A stretch of 64,000 bases of DNA from OLB9 sp041392785 (GTDB lineage: Bacteria; Bacteroidota; Bacteroidia; Chitinophagales; Saprospiraceae), in contig JAWKLK010000009.1 in the NCBI GenBank assembly GCA_041392785.1, positions 1 to 64,000 of the forward strand, read 5' to 3'. This document shows positions 29,782 through 40,300 of the stretch, one piece after another. The notes under the pieces were generated by a model, which worked only from the letters and a program-made list of their open reading frames with translations, ran no database searches and was not told the DNA's origin. Position 1 is the stretch's first letter. Each line of letters begins with the position of its first letter. The translations under genes and the position numbers were made by a program.

Positions 29782-30190
29782 CTTTTCCAGCTATCTTATG
29801 GAAGTTTATTTGGTTAAATCTAGTGAAAAATATTTCAGTAGGTTCGTATAGATTTTCTAATCTACTATAGTAATATAATTCCTACATTCAAAATTAAAAA
29901 GTTCCTATCATATCAATTCAAATCTACATAAATAATTTGGATCTCTCTTGACTTGTACCTTTTGAGTGCGGTGGAAATAGTTTAGTAACCAATTTGTCCA
30001 ATTCTTAGGCATTCTTTGACCTTATGTGGATGGTTGTCTTATGTGGTTTAGAATTTAGCTATCCAATATTCCTTAGATGGGGATAATACTTTGCACGTTT
30101 TAAATTTATACAAATAAAGTCAATTGCTGATATTCAGCTATTTAATAACGCACTAAACGTTTTGGGAACAAGTAAGGAAGTTTAGATAAT
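29782..30190. other. Intergenic region without recognised gene
   Basis: 409 bp downstream of pdhC. I see no ORF, tRNA or promoter-like structure. The only clear element is the terminator that follows. Confidence 0.45.
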
Positions 30191-30222
30191 AAAAAAGGGA
30201 TCCAAATTGGATCCCTTTTTTA
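30191..30222. terminator. Bidirectional terminator between pdhC and the OmpA gene
   Basis: A perfect palindromic stem (AAAAAAGGGATCC / GGATCCCTTTTTT, loop AAATT) has A- and T-runs on both sides. It suits both convergent genes. Confidence 0.88.
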
Positions 30223-30241
30223 TTTATTATGACATTAACTA

Positions 30242-31996
30242 TTAATAGCCAGCATTTTTATTTCCTATAAATCTTGAACTACCAGTTGATTTCACACCTG
30301 TTCCTTTTGTTGAATAAGTGCTACTTGGTCTTTCCATATCAGTGTCGGTAGGTTCACATAATCTGAACTCAACTCTTCTATTCATATAATGTTCTTTCTC
30401 TCTATTGCTATTTGCAACCATTGGAGTTTCTTCTCCACCATACATCAATTTGAATCTGCTCCTGTCGATTCCGTATTGGCTAACTAAGTAATTTACCACA
30501 TTCTCAGCTCTATTGTAAGAAAGTCCGTTATTATACTCATTGCTTGCTCTCATATCAGTGTGACCATACACAGTTACACAGGTATTTGGACACATTTTCA
30601 ATACTGAAGCTACATGATGTAGATGTCCATAGAATTCTGGTTTAATTGTTGCTTTGTCTAAATCAAAGTGAATCATAGGTAAATACCATTTTCCACAATC
30701 ATCAGATTTTTTAGCCGTGAATGCTCCCACTTTTGCATCGATAGCTTTATTAACATCATCCATTGAGATACAACATTTTACATCTGCAATACCATCTTTG
30801 CTAACAACATATCCTGGAGGTGAATATGGCTCTTTGTCCTTGTAATCAGGTAAACCATCAGAATCGCTATCTAAAGCAATCCCTCTTGTATCAACTGCTG
30901 CTCCACTTGGAGTATTCACTTCTTGATCAATCATATCGATAACGCCATCCGCATCTGTATCTGTCAAATCGAAAACTGGTCTTTGCTTAAGGGCAGCAAT
31001 ATCATTCATTGTTGCATCAAGTGGGTTCAACCAATACAGTGGTTCTGTTACTTTATCAAAACTACCAAGATTGATACCTAATCTAAGATTTGTATAATGT
31101 GAAACATCATTATTGTTGGTTGCATCAAGAGCCGTTCTAAACGCAATACCATCAAGATAATCATTATCAGATGTAATTACTTGATGTTCGATACCAAGAT
31201 TAAGTCTTTTTGACAATTTTCTTGATACACCAGTAGCACCAGTAAATATTACATGCACATTTGTCTCATCTCCTAATCTGAAAATACCTTTCTTTTTATA
31301 CCCAGCTGTTTCATACTCGCCATCATATTTATTTTTAATCTCCTTCACAATATCCTTTCTTCCAGCTTTTGTGTTGAAGTCGTTTGCATTTGAAATAGCT
31401 GCTAATCCCGTATATGCCTGTCCATTAGCATCCAAAAGGTCTAGTTCAGCTTTATGCGTAGATAAACCCGTGCCTATCGCAACATACCAATTCCATTTAT
31501 TTCTATCTTTATGGAACAAAATGTTACCAATGTTAATAACTCCTTGCATAGCTACATAGCCATAAGTAGTCTTAACGCTTGGGAACCAACCTTCAGAAAG
31601 ATTTTTGTAATTATCCCAACCTGTGAAGTTACCTGTTCCTCCAGATTCTATTAATCCACCACCATAATTTTGATGTGTCCATCTTTGAGGGTCTTTGAAA
31701 AAAGCTTGTCCATAAAAAAGTTCACCTCTCAATGAAAATGAATAATGGATAGCTTTACGCAAATGTAAACCCAACCCGAATCCACCAGGTATAGTTCTGT
31801 CTACATCTCCATCAATAAAATAGTGTCCCGCATGTACACCCAATTCCCAAGCATTTTTCGGTTTAGCAGAATATGATGTTTTTCCCATGCTCCAGCTTTG
31901 CTCGGCGTCATCTGTTCTAATCTCTGTTTGAGCATTCAGACTATACTGATACCCAAAAATTACTACTAATAATAGAGTAAAAATCTTGTTTGTCAT
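30242..31996 (-). CDS. OmpA-family outer-membrane protein with TSP3 calcium repeats
   Basis: 584 aa. A signal peptide (ends LNAQ) is followed by a beta-barrel of ~300 residues ('AWELGVHAGHYFIDGDV', 'RLGINLGSFDK'). Thrombospondin type-3 Asp-rich repeats come next (~345-400; 'DTDADGVIDMIDQE', 'DSDSDGLPDYKDKEP'). The C-terminal OmpA domain binds peptidoglycan ('HFDLDKATIKPEFYGHL', 'TVYGHTDMRASNEYNNGLS', 'NRRVEFRLCE'). The role is to tie the outer membrane to the wall. It is a single gene with its own -7 box (32030) and terminator. Confidence 0.92.
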   Translation of the reverse strand: MTNKIFTLLLVVIFGYQYSLNAQTEIRTDDAEQSWSMGKTSYSAKPKNAWELGVHAGHYFIDGDVDRTIPGGFGLGLHLRKAIHYSFSLRGELFYGQAFFKDPQRWTHQNYGGGLIESGGTGNFTGWDNYKNLSEGWFPSVKTTYGYVAMQGVINIGNILFHKDRNKWNWYVAIGTGLSTHKAELDLLDANGQAYTGLAAISNANDFNTKAGRKDIVKEIKNKYDGEYETAGYKKKGIFRLGDETNVHVIFTGATGVSRKLSKRLNLGIEHQVITSDNDYLDGIAFRTALDATNNNDVSHYTNLRLGINLGSFDKVTEPLYWLNPLDATMNDIAALKQRPVFDLTDTDADGVIDMIDQEVNTPSGAAVDTRGIALDSDSDGLPDYKDKEPYSPPGYVVSKDGIADVKCCISMDDVNKAIDAKVGAFTAKKSDDCGKWYLPMIHFDLDKATIKPEFYGHLHHVASVLKMCPNTCVTVYGHTDMRASNEYNNGLSYNRAENVVNYLVSQYGIDRSRFKLMYGGEETPMVANSNREKEHYMNRRVEFRLCEPTDTDMERPSSTYSTKGTGVKSTGSSRFIGNKNAGY

Positions 31997-32029
31997 AATG
32001 AATAATTTACTGTTATAAGTTTTGAACTA

Positions 32030-32037
32030 CAAAAGTA
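32030..32037 (-). promoter_or_regulatory. -7 box of the OmpA gene (TACTTTTG)
   Basis: Exact TAnnTTTG on the minus strand. It lies in the very AT-rich 322-bp divergent region 31997-32318, which otherwise holds only the promoter of the opposite gene. Confidence 0.5.
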
Positions 32038-32293
32038 CACTGTTTAATTAAAAAAATAGTGAAAAAAACTATTATTTTTAAAAATTTACAAAAAATTAAA
32101 ATCTATTTAAAGGAAAAAAAATTTCACAAATAAATATATGCTAAGACGAGATTTAGTTTGTGATGTCACAATTTAGTTATTGTGTATATTTAAAACAAAT
32201 TTAGTACCAATTTTTCAATTCTTCAAAAAAAAGATTGTTTTTTAAAGCTTAAATCACATATTATTATTTAAGTAATTATAAGTCAAATTTTTA

Positions 32294-32301
32294 TATCTTT
32301 G
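32294..32301 (+). promoter_or_regulatory. -7 box (TATCTTTG) of the ureohydrolase-like gene
   Basis: Exact TAnnTTTG match. The predicted leader is only ~11 nt. Confidence 0.5.
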
Positions 32302-32318
32302 CAAAAAATATCATATAA

Positions 32319-33299
32319 ATGTTTCAAAATTTAAATGAGGACGTATCCAGTATGTTTGATGATGCAAATCAGTTTAGTTTGTATTCTTCAGATACTGATT
32401 TAAATACTATAAATGTCGGAATTTTTACATCTGAATCTACATTCTCACACCAAGTTTTAATGCATTTTAATGGGCTTTCTGCACATTTTAAAAACTTGAA
32501 TATTTGCTACTTTGGTGATGTTCACAACATGGATAGTAATTATAATGAAATTACACAGGAGTGTGCAAGATACAATATTTTACCCATTTTCATTGGTATT
32601 CATGACAATGTGATGTACTCGGCAATTAAAAACTTGGAGATATTACATCTAATATCAAATAAATTAACCAATTTAGCATCAAATCCCAAAAAGCTAAATT
32701 TTATCGGTTATCAAAGACATATAAATTCTTATATGGATACTTTAACTTTAGAAAATCTTTATCCAAATGCAGCAAGCTTAGGGAAAATTTCTACCTATCC
32801 ATTTATAATTGAGCCTATTCTACGAGATGCAGAATTGGTTCACTGTAATCTAAATGTTTTAAAAAGCTCTGAACTTCCAAATTCAAGTACTGCCACGCCT
32901 ACAGGAATGACGGCTGAACAATTTTGCCAGATGGGAAAGTACATTGGACTATCAAATCATTTAAAATGTCTTGGTATTGCACCTGCCGCAACTGATTATC
33001 AAAACCAAATGGAAGCTAAATTGACTGCAACCTTTCTTTGGTATGTTCTTGAAGGCATAAATATGAAAAACAATAGCCATCCTTCCACGTCAAATTCTAT
33101 TCAGTCATTTGTAGTTACAAATAGCATTTTGGACGAAGAGCTTACTTTTGTCCAAAATAATGATGGAAAATATTGGCTAAAACTAGAACATGGTGAAAAT
33201 ATAAAGTATATAGCCTGTGCAGAGGAAGAATTTAAATCTTGCCTTAATAATGAGTTTCCTGTCCGGCTTCAGAAATACTTTGAGTTGATCACAGAGTGA
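32319..33299 (+). CDS. Arginase/formimidoylglutamase-fold protein, probably catalytically inactive
   Basis: 326 aa, resembling the Bacteroidota ureohydrolase-fold proteins often found near gldJ. Family landmarks are 'FIGIHDNVMYS' (position of GGxH), 'LNFIGYQRHINS', 'EPILRDAELVHCNLNVLKSSELP', 'CQMGKYIGLS', 'TFLWYVLEGINM' and the C-terminal 'FPVRLQKYFELI'. Active ureohydrolases bind two Mn ions through DxHxD and SFDxDxxDP. Here the second site reads CNLNVLKS, with Asp replaced by Asn, Asn and Lys, so hydrolysis is unlikely. The real role is unknown. It converges on murF, overlapping by 11 bp. Confidence 0.7.
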   Translation: MFQNLNEDVSSMFDDANQFSLYSSDTDLNTINVGIFTSESTFSHQVLMHFNGLSAHFKNLNICYFGDVHNMDSNYNEITQECARYNILPIFIGIHDNVMYSAIKNLEILHLISNKLTNLASNPKKLNFIGYQRHINSYMDTLTLENLYPNAASLGKISTYPFIIEPILRDAELVHCNLNVLKSSELPNSSTATPTGMTAEQFCQMGKYIGLSNHLKCLGIAPAATDYQNQMEAKLTATFLWYVLEGINMKNNSHPSTSNSIQSFVVTNSILDEELTFVQNNDGKYWLKLEHGENIKYIACAEEEFKSCLNNEFPVRLQKYFELITE

Positions 33300-34548
33300 A
33301 CTTCTCCAAAGAAATTTTCCTTGATCCTTTAAGTAAGATTAAGCTATTTTCAAAGTCATTAATCGAAATCGCTTTCAAAGCAGCTTCAATATTCTCATAA
33401 AAATCAAATGAAAATTGATCCCTAAACTGATAAAAAATTGAACCTATAAAAATACTCTGATAAAAACTCTTTTCATTAACCATAGTGAGAATTGCTTTAT
33501 GCTCTGCTTCACTATATTTTCCAAGTTCAAGCATATCACCTAGAATGGTAATCTTTTTTGGATGGTTAACCAAACTAAAATCCATAATCGCAGTCGTCAT
33601 ACTGGAAGGATTTGCATTATATGCATCCAAAATAATAGAATTTGTTCCTATCTTGACAAATTGTGACCTATTGTTTTGAGGCTTATAGCTTTCAATTCCC
33701 TTCAAAACATTATAAACATTAATTCCAAAATGATTACCCACAGTAAATGAAAGGGCAACATTTGCTAGATTGTACCTTCCATACATTTGTGTAATGACCA
33801 ACTGATTATTATAGGTACAATGTAAATAAGGAAACTCGGCTACTATTTCAAAATCTTTGTGACTAAAAGATTTGTGAATACAATTACTAAAAATCTTTGG
33901 ATCAATGTTTTTTTCTTCCAGATTGTAAAAAATTGTACCATTTTTTTTACACATAAAATGAAATAATTCCGATTTTGCCTTGATAACCCCTTCCAAGCTT
34001 CCAAATCCTTCCAAATGTGCCTTACCAATATTAGTAATTATCCCGTAATCTGGATCAGCAATCTCACATAAATTAGAAATTTCTCCTATGTGGTTTGCAC
34101 CCATTTCAACGATTAAAATCTCAGTTTCAGGCTTCGTTTTTAAAATGGTCAATGGGACGCCTAAGTGATTATTCAGATTACCTTCTGTAGCTTGAACCGA
34201 AAATTGGGTCTCCAGTACTGCTTTCAAAAGTTCTTTTGTTGTAGTTTTACCATTAGACCCAGTAATAGCAATAATTTGACATTTCAACTGACTTCTATGA
34301 TATTTTGCAAGATTCTGAAGGGCATCCAAAACATTATTAACGTAATACATTCCTTTCTTATCTTTCAAGGATGGATCATCCACAACCGCCAATTTCGCTC
34401 CCGATTCTATGGCTGTTTCAGCAAATTTATTTCCATCAAAGGTTTCACCCTTTATTCCAAAAAATATTTGTGAAGACTGAATACTTCTACTATCAATCAC
34501 AGCTCCTTTTGAAGCAATAAAATGTGAATATAATTCTTTAATTTCCAT
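33289..34548 (-). CDS. murF: UDP-N-acetylmuramoyl-tripeptide--D-alanyl-D-alanine ligase
   Basis: 419 aa from ATG 34548. It adds D-Ala-D-Ala to the UDP-MurNAc-tripeptide in the cytosol. Mur-ligase marks are 'VIDSRSIQSSQIFFGIKGETFDGN' in the N-terminal domain, the P-loop ITGSNGKTTT (~95-104), 'VEMGANHIGEI', 'DAYNANPSSM' and 'ILGDMLELG'. The longer reading from 34590 adds 14 residues encoded inside the gldJ terminator, so I reject it. It lies downstream of gldJ in the phylum-typical murF-gldJ-porU neighbourhood. The terminator between the two suggests separate expression. Confidence 0.95.
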   Translation of the reverse strand: MEIKELYSHFIASKGAVIDSRSIQSSQIFFGIKGETFDGNKFAETAIESGAKLAVVDDPSLKDKKGMYYVNNVLDALQNLAKYHRSQLKCQIIAITGSNGKTTTKELLKAVLETQFSVQATEGNLNNHLGVPLTILKTKPETEILIVEMGANHIGEISNLCEIADPDYGIITNIGKAHLEGFGSLEGVIKAKSELFHFMCKKNGTIFYNLEEKNIDPKIFSNCIHKSFSHKDFEIVAEFPYLHCTYNNQLVITQMYGRYNLANVALSFTVGNHFGINVYNVLKGIESYKPQNNRSQFVKIGTNSIILDAYNANPSSMTTAIMDFSLVNHPKKITILGDMLELGKYSEAEHKAILTMVNEKSFYQSIFIGSIFYQFRDQFSFDFYENIEAALKAISINDFENSLILLKGSRKISLEKFTL

Positions 34549-34562
34549 TTTAATCGAGCATA

Positions 34563-34595
34563 AAAAAAGCCTATGACATATGCATATCATAGGCT
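34563..34595 (-). terminator. Terminator of gldJ
   Basis: A 9-bp stem (AGCCTATGA / TCATAGGCT) with an AT-rich loop is followed on the minus strand by seven T. It lies between the gldJ stop and the murF ATG. Confidence 0.85.
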
Positions 34596-34616
34596 ATAAA
34601 ACTTAATAAAATATAA

Positions 34617-36119
34617 TTATTTATATCTTCTTTTAATTTTACGACCACTTTCTTTGAAAGTATTACCGCCTACATCTTCATTACCAGCAGAGCCGCCAAC
34701 CCTTATCATAGCGCATCTAAAACCAATTGTCCTATCGGATTTGTCTTCATCTTTATATCTTCTAGTACCTGGAGATAGCCAAAATGCTCTATCGGCCCAA
34801 GATCCACCTTTGTATACTTTCGATTTATCACTAACCAAAGTTGTCTCACCGTACAAATATTTTATATAATCCTCATCACCGTCCTCATAATTCCTAGCAT
34901 CACCAACTTTATAATTTTCTCTGTCAGCAACTTCATCATCTTCAACGGCACGGTATTTAAGATTACCTAGTGAATCCTTTTCAACAGGTTTTCCTTCTTC
35001 ATCTATGACAATAGTCTGAAACTGATTACCTCTGAAAGGGTTAAGTTCATGGTTTTCAGCATCATTTAGCGTTAAACTTGTAGTAGGCCTGTATGTGTCA
35101 GCTGTCCATTCATTTACATTTCCTGACATATTATATAATCCAAAATCATTTGGAAGATATGATCTAACAGGTCCAGTGAAGGAAGCATTATCATTCAGAT
35201 TACCTGCAAGCCCCATATAGTCACCACGTCCTCTTTTGAAGTTGGCTAAAATTCTTCCTTGGGTTTTAGTGTGTTTTTTATATCTCACTGTGTTGCCATT
35301 CCAAGGATATATTCTCCTATCTGTGTACACTTCGTCATCAGAAGTAGGCTGATTACCTTGAAGACCTAAAGCTGCATATTCCCATTCTGCTTCTGTCGGC
35401 AATCTATAGTCAGGTAATAAGATACCATCATCAAACATGACAGGCCTTTCACCGCCTTTGGTAAGATCAGGCAAATTTTTCTTTACATTACCTTGATACT
35501 GTCCAGTAAGATAGGCTTTAGTATCAAAATTATCCGAATCTTTACCATCTGGTGATGGGTTTAATATACCTCTTTCAATTAAGATCATTTCATTCACTCT
35601 GTCTGATCTCCATTTTGCAAAGTCATTCGCCTGTAGCCAATTGACACCTACTACTGGATATTCATCATATGATGGATGTCTAAAATATGTTTCAACCAAT
35701 GGTTCGTTATAAGCAAGCTCCTCACGCCACACAAGTGTATCAGGCAATGCTTTCAAATATACCTCTGGATATGAAATATAATGGTTTTTGATCCACCATA
35801 AATATTCACGATAGTCAATGTTGGCAACTTCTGTCTCATCCATATAAAATGAAGAAACAGTGACTCTTCTAGGCACATTGTTAAACTCATAAGTCACATC
35901 TTGTTGGGTCACACCCATACTAAATGTACCACCTTCCACAAGAACCAAATTTGGCCCATCAACTTGCCCTTCATAATCTTTTTTCTCGAAGCCACCATAT
36001 TCCGGATCATTATACTTCCATCCGGTTGATGAAGAACGTTCGCCACCTCCTTTACTACAAGAACTGACAAATAAGGCAACAAATGCCAAACTTAAAAAAT
36101 AAAAATTTAAATTTTTCAT
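34617..36119 (-). CDS. gldJ: Gliding motility / T9SS lipoprotein GldJ
   Basis: 500 aa. A lipoprotein signal has its Cys in 'ALFVSSCSKGGG'. A formylglycine-generating-enzyme (SUMF1-like) fold follows: 'LVEGGTFSMG', 'FYMDETEVANIDYREYLWW', 'YPVVGVNWLQANDFAKW', 'YRLPTEAEWEYAALG', 'NMSGNVNEWTADTY' and 'VYKGGSWADRAFWLSPGTR'. GldJ is an outer-membrane lipoprotein required for T9SS and gliding; it has the fold but is not thought to modify sulfatases. GldK is the alternative, but adjacency to murF and porU and the N-terminal 'STGWKYNDPEYGGF' favour GldJ. A TATATTTG promoter lies 34 bp upstream. Confidence 0.9.
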   Translation of the reverse strand: MKNLNFYFLSLAFVALFVSSCSKGGGERSSSTGWKYNDPEYGGFEKKDYEGQVDGPNLVLVEGGTFSMGVTQQDVTYEFNNVPRRVTVSSFYMDETEVANIDYREYLWWIKNHYISYPEVYLKALPDTLVWREELAYNEPLVETYFRHPSYDEYPVVGVNWLQANDFAKWRSDRVNEMILIERGILNPSPDGKDSDNFDTKAYLTGQYQGNVKKNLPDLTKGGERPVMFDDGILLPDYRLPTEAEWEYAALGLQGNQPTSDDEVYTDRRIYPWNGNTVRYKKHTKTQGRILANFKRGRGDYMGLAGNLNDNASFTGPVRSYLPNDFGLYNMSGNVNEWTADTYRPTTSLTLNDAENHELNPFRGNQFQTIVIDEEGKPVEKDSLGNLKYRAVEDDEVADRENYKVGDARNYEDGDEDYIKYLYGETTLVSDKSKVYKGGSWADRAFWLSPGTRRYKDEDKSDRTIGFRCAMIRVGGSAGNEDVGGNTFKESGRKIKRRYK

Positions 36120-36152
36120 GGACTGATATTCTTAAAAACTATTTTAGCGGCC

Positions 36153-36182
36153 CAAATATAAGGCAAAAATTAAAACTACAAA
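36153..36182 (-). promoter_or_regulatory. Promoter of gldJ
   Basis: The minus strand has TTTG, 18 nt, then TATATTTG, matching the Bacteroidota -33/-7 arrangement. The predicted leader is ~27 nt. Confidence 0.55.
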
Positions 36183-36247
36183 AAAAATCTTTTTATTTTA
36201 AATATTTAAATATTTATACCACAAATTGTACCAAAATACATTTTCAA

Positions 36248-37252
36248 TTATCTGAATATCTCAAAGCAATCATTATAATTCACTTTTTTTGGAAACAAAT
36301 AATCAAAATTTAAAGCAATTCCTATTTCATGACTTCCTCCTTGTGAGATATTTAATTTTGAAATCGTATAATCAAAACTATAAGTCATCTTCAGGAAATC
36401 TTTTTGAACACCCGCACTCATGATAAATGCATCACTATTATTTACTGTATGTCTAAACCATAAACCACAATGAAATGCACGTAACGAGAAAATACTTCCT
36501 AGATTGACTTGTTTAAAACTTCCTTGATCTATAACATGGACGTTTGGAAAAATAAACGCTGGTAGTTGGTTATTATTGCCTTTACGCAAGATTATTTGAT
36601 ATCCCCAATGAATATTCCATCGTAATGGTATAATCGATCCTGACTGCCCACTTGATATGTTAATATCTTGGAAAACTCTTGGCGTATTAAGATTATGCAG
36701 ACTTATGCCTAGATACATAGATGGATTGTAAAGCAAAACACCACATCCTACTTGCACATATTTTTCTTGGGTAGATGAAATATTTTCCAAAGAAGGCAAA
36801 GGTGTACCACCAGCAGAAAATGGTCCATCCGAAGGATCTATGCCATCTCCAAAAATGAATTTATCTGCATTCAAAGAAACAAAATTCATTCCAGTATGTA
36901 TCCCGCCCTTAATTGAGTAATCTCCTTTAATTTTAAGAGTATAGCTATAAAAACCAGTTACACCTGTATTTTGAATGGTTCCTAAACCAGCATTATCATT
37001 CAAAATAGAAATTCCCATACCACTTCTTTCTGCTATTTTCTGGTCATATGATATTTGATATGTGGAATAGGCTGTGGGAAGTAGAGCCCATTGATTCCTA
37101 TAATTCAATTGTATATGTGGGCCTCTATTTGTTCCGGCAAATGCAGGATTCATTTGCAATTTTGCATTATAAAATTGGCTGAAAACAGGATCTTGCCCTA
37201 CCACGTGAAGACATCCAAATCCTACAAGTAAACTAAAAAGAAAATATTTCAA
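36248..37252 (-). CDS. PorP/SprF family T9SS outer-membrane protein
   Basis: 334 aa with a signal peptide ending VVGQ. The family N-terminus 'DPVFSQFYNAKLQMNPAFAGT' is unmistakable. Beta-barrel strands follow ('GMGISILNDNAGLG', 'GGIHTGMNFVSLNADKFIFGD', 'YLGISLHNLNTPRVF') up to 'EIGIALNFDYLFPKK'. Family members pair with large secreted proteins (SprF with SprB) or act near the PorKLMN ring (PorP). No partner CHU_C gene is immediately adjacent here, so its cargo is open. It is divergent from porU across a 141-bp gap. Confidence 0.92.
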   Translation of the reverse strand: MKYFLFSLLVGFGCLHVVGQDPVFSQFYNAKLQMNPAFAGTNRGPHIQLNYRNQWALLPTAYSTYQISYDQKIAERSGMGISILNDNAGLGTIQNTGVTGFYSYTLKIKGDYSIKGGIHTGMNFVSLNADKFIFGDGIDPSDGPFSAGGTPLPSLENISSTQEKYVQVGCGVLLYNPSMYLGISLHNLNTPRVFQDINISSGQSGSIIPLRWNIHWGYQIILRKGNNNQLPAFIFPNVHVIDQGSFKQVNLGSIFSLRAFHCGLWFRHTVNNSDAFIMSAGVQKDFLKMTYSFDYTISKLNISQGGSHEIGIALNFDYLFPKKVNYNDCFEIFR

Positions 37253-37393
37253 TGGTAATTTTAAGATGTTACAATATTAAACGCTTTACCTCGTTAATGG
37301 ATTTAACGCAACAAAATTAAGAAAATTTTAATTTGTGGATCATATTACTTATTATTACATAAATTTTATTTTCAGAATCCAAAACATACATCC

Positions 37394-40300
37394 ATGATAC
37401 GAAAAATTTCGCCTATAGCAATAGTCTTTTTATCGTGCTTTTTCTGCTTTAGTGCCATGCATTCTCAAACATCAACTACACTTAGCTTTGATATACCATG
37501 GACAGTAAAAGATAGTATACTAAAAATGGATGGTGGAATATACAATGAAGAAAATCCCAATTATGACATCTTTCATGCTATGATTCCTGTAAATCATCAA
37601 AAATTAATAAGTGCAAGGGTCATCTCGACTAAAACCGAAATCATCGATATTCAAACTTCTAAGGAAAATAAATATAAGAGTGATTTTGAATTGACTAGTG
37701 AAATATATGAATTCAGGGGTAAGTACTTCGTCCAATTATACCTACACCCTATTCGTAAATCTGCTAATTCTCTTGAAAAACTTAACCATTTCGCAGTTGA
37801 ATTTCAGTTCGCTAATGATATTTTCGAAGCGCAGGCAAACAGAAATCCTGAAGCAACGTATAATTCTGTTTTAGAAAATGGAGAATTTTTTAAAATCAGC
37901 GTGGAGAAAACAGGCATTTATAAAATAGATAAAGATTTTATCGAATCCAAAATAGGGAAATCTATTTCTGGTATAATTCCATCAAAAATAAAAATTTATG
38001 GTCAACGTGGGGGAATGCTGCCTGAAGCTAATAGTAGTCCAAGAATAGACGACCTCAAAGAGTTAAGTATATTTGTTGAAGGGGAATCAGACAGTAAATT
38101 TGACGGTTCAGATTATATCCTCTTCTATGCAGAAGGTCCAGAAAGAATTGAATATGACAGTATATCAAATAACTATAAATTAAATAAAAATATATACGAC
38201 AAAAATAATTTCTACTTCATTACATTTGAAGGGAAGGATGGCAAGCGTGTAGTAAATCAAACAAATGTACCAAACCCAAATATCACTTTAGATTATTACA
38301 ATGATGTACAAAGATATGAGGTAGATGAAACAAATCTACTTGGAAGTTATGATAGAACAGAGGGTGCAGGCAAGGATTGGTATGGAGATTATTTTAAATC
38401 TGAAAGATCAAAATCTTATAGTTCCGCGTTCAACACAGAAAACTTTCTTCCTCAATCTGACATGCGGATTTCGATGAAATTTGCAGCTAGAAGTAAATCA
38501 TCGTCTTCCATACAGCTTAGCATTGGTAGTACTGTTATCAAGAAAAGTATTCAAGGTGTAAATATCACAAATATTGAGAGTAGTTATGCAAGTGTGGCCT
38601 TTATAGATCAAAAAATTGTGCTGGCAGAAGCAAACCCTACGATCAAGTTAGAATTTCCTCAGACATCAAGCGATTCTGAAGGTTGGTTGGATTATATTCA
38701 ACTCGAAGGAATCAAATATCTTGACCTTAGTCCACCACAGTTATCATTCAGAAATAATGCAGATGTGAAAAGTGGAACGATCGGCCTCAGCTTTGCAAAT
38801 GGTAGCGGAAAGTCAATTTGGAATGTGACAAATCCTTTTCAAGTTCAAAATATGAAGGTTGAAAACAACTCAATATCTTATGGCTCCAATTCAGTACATC
38901 AGGAATTTATTGCTCACAATGGAGCTTCTGGAGCATTCATACCTGGGTTTGTCAATAAAGTACCAAATCAAAATATCCATTCCGTCAATGATGAAGATAT
39001 GTTGATCGTGTATTTTCCTGAGGTAAAAAGTGAAGCTGAAAGACTTAGAGAACATAGAGAAAAAACATCAAATATCAAGGTAAGGTCTATTGAAATTGGT
39101 CAAGTTTATAATGAATTCAGTAGTGGCCGCTGTGATCCAACAGCGATCAGGGATCTTGCCAAGCTGCTTTTATACAGAAATCCTAATTTTAAATATCTTT
39201 TACTTTTTGGTGATGGTTCTTATGATTATAAAGGCATAGCTAGAGATATAAAACCAGAAAATTTCATTCCTGTATATGAGACGGATAATTCACTTGATCC
39301 AATCATTGCCTTTCCTAGTGATGATTACTATGGATTATTAGGCGCAAATGAAGGAGTTGGTTTGGTAGGAAGTGTAGATTTAGCCATTGGTAGATTGACT
39401 GTAAGAAATATTGATGAAGCAAAAAATGTTGTTGACAAGATAATCCATTATGAAACATCTCCAGAATGCCTTGGAGACTGGCGTATGAAATTAGTGTATT
39501 GTGCTGATGATGAAGATTCAAACTGGCATTTGGTGGATATGGATGATATTGCTAAAAAAGATGCCAATAGGCATAAAAAATTGAATCAAAACAAAATCTA
39601 TTTTGACAGTTACGAGCAGGTTTCGACTTCAGGTGAACATAGATATCCAGATGCCAATAGAGATATAAATCAGAATGTCTTCAAGGGGTCTCTCGGTTTC
39701 ACGTACCTTGGTCATGGTGGCCCTCTCGGCTGGGCTCAAGAGCGAGTATTAACAATACCAGATATTCAGTCTTGGACAAATTTCAATAAACTCATGCTCA
39801 TGACTACGGCGACATGCAGTTTTGGGGCATATGACGACCCCGCGATCACAAGTCCAGCAGAGTTAGCATTACTAAATCCTAAAGGTGGTGCTATTGCATT
39901 ACTGACAACAACAAGGTCTGTGTATACCAACTCCAATAAAATATTGACTGACGCAGTACATGCACAACTATTTTCGAAGATCGATAATCAAGCATCAACT
40001 TTCGGTGAGGCACTTATGATAGGCAAAAACAAAAGCTCTCTTAGTTCTTTTGAAGTAAATAGTAGGAAATTTGCACTTATAGGTGATCCATCAGTGAAAA
40101 TCGCATTGCCAAAACTAGACGTCATTACTAGCAGTATAAATGGGAAGGATCCATCTACATTGAGAGACACATTTCACGCTTTAGACAAAATATCAATATC
40201 AGGCTTTATTGCTGACAACAATGGAAATGTTGTCAATTCTTTTAATGGAACCGTTTATCCTACCGTTTATGACAAACTTACAACTATTAAAACTTTAGCG

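Noticed and set aside
34549..34590. Longer murF N-terminus (14 residues)
   Set aside because: It is encoded by the gldJ terminator hairpin, and murF homologues start at the ATG of 34548.
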